From contig VBKG01000335.1 in NCBI GenBank assembly GCA_005879585.1, positions 1-50,585 on the forward strand: a DNA stretch of 50,585 bases, in the 5' to 3' direction. This stretch comes from Deltaproteobacteria bacterium. Lineage in GTDB: Bacteria; Desulfobacterota; Binatia; DP-6. Within the stretch, counting starts at the first letter, position 1, and the number at the start of each line of letters is the position of its first letter. The translations under genes and the position numbers were made by a program. Below the pieces are notes generated by a model, which was given only the letters and a program-made list of their open reading frames with translations, was not told the DNA's origin and ran no database searches. This document shows, in pieces, positions 48,431 to 50,585 of this stretch.

Positions 48431-49224
48431 GACCGTCCTCCGACAGCCCGGCGATCCGAGACTCGTTCGGAGTGTCCACCTGCCCCCGCGGCCCTGTCAA
48501 GGGTCGCCAGGCGTGAGCCGAGTCGGGCGAGGATCGTGGCCGTACGTGGGAGATCGACGGCGCCGCGGGCGAGCAGCACCGCCAGCCGCTTCAGGTCCGT
48601 GCCTTCGTCGACGTCGAACGTCGGCGGCAACAGGTGCGTCCGCAGACCCAGACGCCTCGCCCGCCGCCGCGTCGCGGCGAACACCCCGTCGCTGCCCCAG
48701 CGGATGTCGCGGAAGAGGGACTGCCGCCACGCCTTCACGCCGATCAGGTAGTAGCCGCCATCGATCGCCGGGCCGAGGACGAGGTCGGCGCCCGCGGTGA
48801 GCCTCGCCGCGGCCTCCGCCAGCGCCGCCGTCGAGACGTGCGGCGCGTCGGCCCCGAGCACGACGACGGGGCCGCGCCCCCGCGCCAGCTCGTCGCGGAT
48901 CGCGTGCGCCATGCGCTCGCCCAGGTCGCGCCCACGCTGGAGCCGACAGCGCCAGCGTGCCGGCCGCCGCCCGAGCAACGCGCGGAACGACGCCCCGCGC
49001 GGCCAGTACGCCCACGTGACGGCATACGGCAGCGTCGCGAGCCGGGCCGCCAGGTCGCGGACGAACGCCCGGCTCAGGTCGGCCGCGGTTCTCGGCCCGA
49101 CCGCCGCAGCGAGGCGGGTCTTCACCCGGCCCGGGGCCGGGTGCTTGACCATGACGACCAGTCGCGCGTCAGCGGCCTGGACGGAACGATTCGACGTACG
49201 CGACAACCGCGTCGATTTCCGCAT
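48415..49224 (-). CDS. TIGR04282-type nucleotide-sugar transferase-like protein
   Basis: A Rossmann-like GT-A protein of the family annotated as arsenosugar-biosynthesis-associated glycosyltransferase. It begins RLVVMVKHPAPGRVKTRLAA and contains VVVLGADAPHVSTAALAEA and LGPAIDGGYYLIGV, the conserved signatures. The start is uncertain. ATG 49224 gives 269 residues and keeps the first beta strand, but overlaps the cytochrome c gene by 56 nt. ATG 49152 gives 245 residues but cuts that strand. Most members occur far from arsenic genes, so the arsenosugar label is weak. Confidence 0.8.
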   Translation of the reverse strand: MRKSTRLSRTSNRSVQAADARLVVMVKHPAPGRVKTRLAAAVGPRTAADLSRAFVRDLAARLATLPYAVTWAYWPRGASFRALLGRRPARWRCRLQRGRDLGERMAHAIRDELARGRGPVVVLGADAPHVSTAALAEAAARLTAGADLVLGPAIDGGYYLIGVKAWRQSLFRDIRWGSDGVFAATRRRARRLGLRTHLLPPTFDVDEGTDLKRLAVLLARGAVDLPRTATILARLGSRLATLDRAAGAGGHSERVSDRRAVGGRSWKNG

Positions 49225-49516
49225 CGGAGAGCGCGCCCGCGAACGGCGCCATCAGTGTGCCGCGCTTGCCGTCGCGAACGACCTGCCGGACGTCGGCGGC
49301 CGTCCGGCCGCGCCAGAACTCGGCATCGCGAAGGTTCCTCGGCCGCGGATCCATCGCGGCCGCGGCGAGGCCGTTGCCGTCACCGGTCGCGCCATGGCAC
49401 GCGGCGCAGCGCTGCTCGTAGATCACCCGCCCGCTGTCCGACTCGGCCGCGCTGCGGCCCGCGCCGGCCAGCACGACCACCAGCGCGACGGCGAAGCCGG
49501 GCGCGCGGCGACTCAT
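49169..49516 (-). CDS. Small periplasmic c-type cytochrome
   Basis: A 115-residue protein with a signal peptide (1-24, MSRRAPGFAVALVVVLAGAG) and one haem-binding CAACH (37-41). GTLMAPFAGALSD contains the probable axial Met88. It ends YVESFRPGR, as monohaem class I cytochromes of the cytochrome_CBB3 family do. It is likely a periplasmic electron carrier. Its ATG overlaps the stop of the glutaredoxin gene (ATGA). Confidence 0.92.
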   Translation of the reverse strand: MSRRAPGFAVALVVVLAGAGRSAAESDSGRVIYEQRCAACHGATGDGNGLAAAAMDPRPRNLRDAEFWRGRTAADVRQVVRDGKRGTLMAPFAGALSDAEIDAVVAYVESFRPGR

Positions 49517-49773
49517 CCCTGCTGCTCGCGAAGCGCCGTGAGCTCGCCCGCCGCATCGAGCTTCGCGAGCTCCTCGAAGCCGCCGATCGACCGCCCATCG
49601 ATGAAGATCTGCGGCACTGTCCGGCGTCCCGTTCGACGCATGACGTCCGCCCGCAGTGCCGCGTCGTCGCCGACGTCGAGCTCCTCGAACGGAATGCCCC
49701 GCTCCGCGAGCAGACGCTTGGCCCGTACGCAATACGGACACATCGTCGTCGTGTATACCTGCACGCGAGCCAC
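49513..49773 (-). CDS. grxC: Glutaredoxin 3 type
   Basis: An 86-residue cytoplasmic glutathione-dependent disulfide reductase. It has the active site CPYC at 12-15, the cis-Pro TVPQIFIDG and the GSH-binding IGGFEEL. It is the first gene of a tightly overlapping minus-strand group with cytochrome c, the transferase and the CBS protein. Confidence 0.94.
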   Translation of the reverse strand: MARVQVYTTTMCPYCVRAKRLLAERGIPFEELDVGDDAALRADVMRRTGRRTVPQIFIDGRSIGGFEELAKLDAAGELTALREQQG

Positions 49774-49819
49774 TCGCCGAAGCTAGACGCGGTCCGTCGC
49801 GCTTGCAAGCACGCGCGCG

Positions 49820-49848
49820 TTGACAGGCCGCAGGGCCGCCGATACCGT
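49820..49848 (+). promoter_or_regulatory. Putative promoter of mazG, possibly leaderless
   Basis: A perfect TTGACA (49820-49825) is followed after 17 bp by TACCGT (49843-49848). The expected transcription start, about 7 nt downstream, falls on the A of the mazG ATG at 49855. No ribosome site is visible. Confidence 0.45.
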
Positions 49849-49854
49849 CCCGCG

Positions 49855-50585
49855 ATGGCTGACCGCCCGCCGGTCGATTCCTTCGTCCGCCTCGTGGAGA
49901 TCATGGCGCGGTTGCGGAGCCCCGGCGGGTGCCCGTGGGACCGTGAGCAGAGTCCCGAGAGCCTGCGGCCGTACGTGATCGAAGAAGCCTACGAGGTCGT
50001 CGAGGCGATCGAGCGCGGCGACCCCGATGCGCTCCGTGACGAGCTCGGCGACCTCCTCCTGCAGGTCGTCTTCCAGGCCCAGCTCGCGGCCGAGGGCGGC
50101 CGGTTCACGATCGCCGACGTCGCCGCGGCGATCGCCGACAAGCTCGTGCGCCGTCACCCCCACGTCTTCGGTGACGTCGAGGTGCGCGACGCGGATGAGG
50201 TCATGCGCAACTGGCGCCGCATCAAGGCGGAGGAGCAGCGGGCGCGCGGCATTGAACCCGATCCGCTCGCCGGTGTTCCGGCGGGATTGCCCGCGCTGGC
50301 GCGGGCGCAGCAGCTCGGCCAGAAAGCGCGCCAGCTGGGCCTCGACTGGCCCGACGTCACCGGCGTGCTGGCGAAGCTCCGCGAAGAGCAGGCGGAGCTC
50401 GAGGCCGCCGTTGCGGCCGGAGACCGGACCGCCGCGGCGCAGGAGCTCGGCGACGTCCTGCTGACGCTCACGAGCATCGCCCGCCATCTCGATGTGCCTG
50501 CCGAGATGGCGCTCCGCGACGCTACGGACCGGTTCGTCGGACGCGCCCGCCGCGCCGCGAACGTCGCCGCGACGCGGGGCACGGC
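49855..50585 (+). CDS. mazG: Nucleoside triphosphate pyrophosphohydrolase MazG (partial, runs off right edge)
   Basis: 243 residues are visible. The first MazG domain has GGCPWDREQSPESLRPYVIE and the Mg-binding acidic set EEAYEVVEAI (Glu43, Glu44, Glu47) and DELGDLLLQ (Glu63, Asp66). The second domain starts with LPALARAQQLGQKARQLGLD and ELGDVLLTL. This is the double-domain form of about 260-270 residues, so only some C-terminal residues are missing. It hydrolyses NTPs and dNTPs to monophosphates and is linked to house-cleaning and (p)ppGpp control in E. coli. Confidence 0.93.
   Translation, partial: MADRPPVDSFVRLVEIMARLRSPGGCPWDREQSPESLRPYVIEEAYEVVEAIERGDPDALRDELGDLLLQVVFQAQLAAEGGRFTIADVAAAIADKLVRRHPHVFGDVEVRDADEVMRNWRRIKAEEQRARGIEPDPLAGVPAGLPALARAQQLGQKARQLGLDWPDVTGVLAKLREEQAELEAAVAAGDRTAAAQELGDVLLTLTSIARHLDVPAEMALRDATDRFVGRARRAANVAATRGT

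Overview
The window is about 68-70% GC and almost fully coding (my estimate by eye). It contains no insertion sequence, phage module or CRISPR array that I can see. Gene content and order point to a Gram-negative bacterium of the broad deltaproteobacterial type (Myxococcota, Desulfobacterota or Binatota-like). The clues are a Cys-rich secreted protein of myxobacterial style, large hybrid histidine kinases, the run rimP-nusA-ylxR-infB-DUF503-rbfA-truB-rpsO-pnp-M16 peptidase-dut-pur, and a two-subunit 2-oxoacid:ferredoxin oxidoreductase. The exact phylum is inference.

Layout. (1) 1-7.9 kb: the N-terminal part of a secreted Cys-rich protein on the minus strand. Divergent from it is a three-gene operon (long transglutaminase/DUF2126, circularly permuted ATP-grasp, alpha-E protein). 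This operon converges on an Anbu proteasome-like peptidase, and the four together form the predicted peptide-tagging/proteolysis system. A tRNA-Gly(GCC) follows. (2) 8.1-17.0 kb: a minus-strand signalling operon. In transcription order it holds a small zinc-ribbon protein, a CBS-pair gene broken by a frameshift, two coupled hybrid histidine kinases, a frame-disrupted thioredoxin-like (RedB-like) gene and a third hybrid kinase with a His-rich membrane sensor. (3) 17.3-20.3 kb: a lytic transglycosylase and pgsA (minus), divergent from nadB (plus). nadB and purF are separated by an element with two almost identical palindromic hairpins. (4) 20.5-38.0 kb: one long minus-strand run that carries the translation/RNA-processing block (rimP, nusA, ylxR, infB, DUF503, rbfA, truB, rpsO, pnp), an M16 peptidase, dut and the purine genes purB-C-S-Q-L-F. 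A promoter plus a leader terminator before rimP suggests attenuation of the whole block. (5) 38.1-43.4 kb: fadD, a GalT-family enzyme, greA, a YqeY-like gene, comF and purN. (6) 43.4-50.6 kb: a TPR/cold-shock fusion protein, korAB, a minus-strand overlapping group (glutaredoxin, cytochrome c, TIGR04282-type transferase, CBS pair), and the start of mazG running off the right edge.

The most unusual items are the complete Anbu/ATP-grasp/alpha-E/transglutaminase set, the three-kinase operon with its RedB-like partner, the paired hairpin element near 20.3-20.5 kb, the rimP leader terminator and the TPR-cold-shock fusion. Two genes (CBS at 16.3-16.7 kb and RedB-like at 11.6-12.1 kb) need frameshifts to be read, and pgsA has no canonical start codon at the expected place. 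Sequencing or assembly errors should therefore be excluded before biology is inferred from those three.
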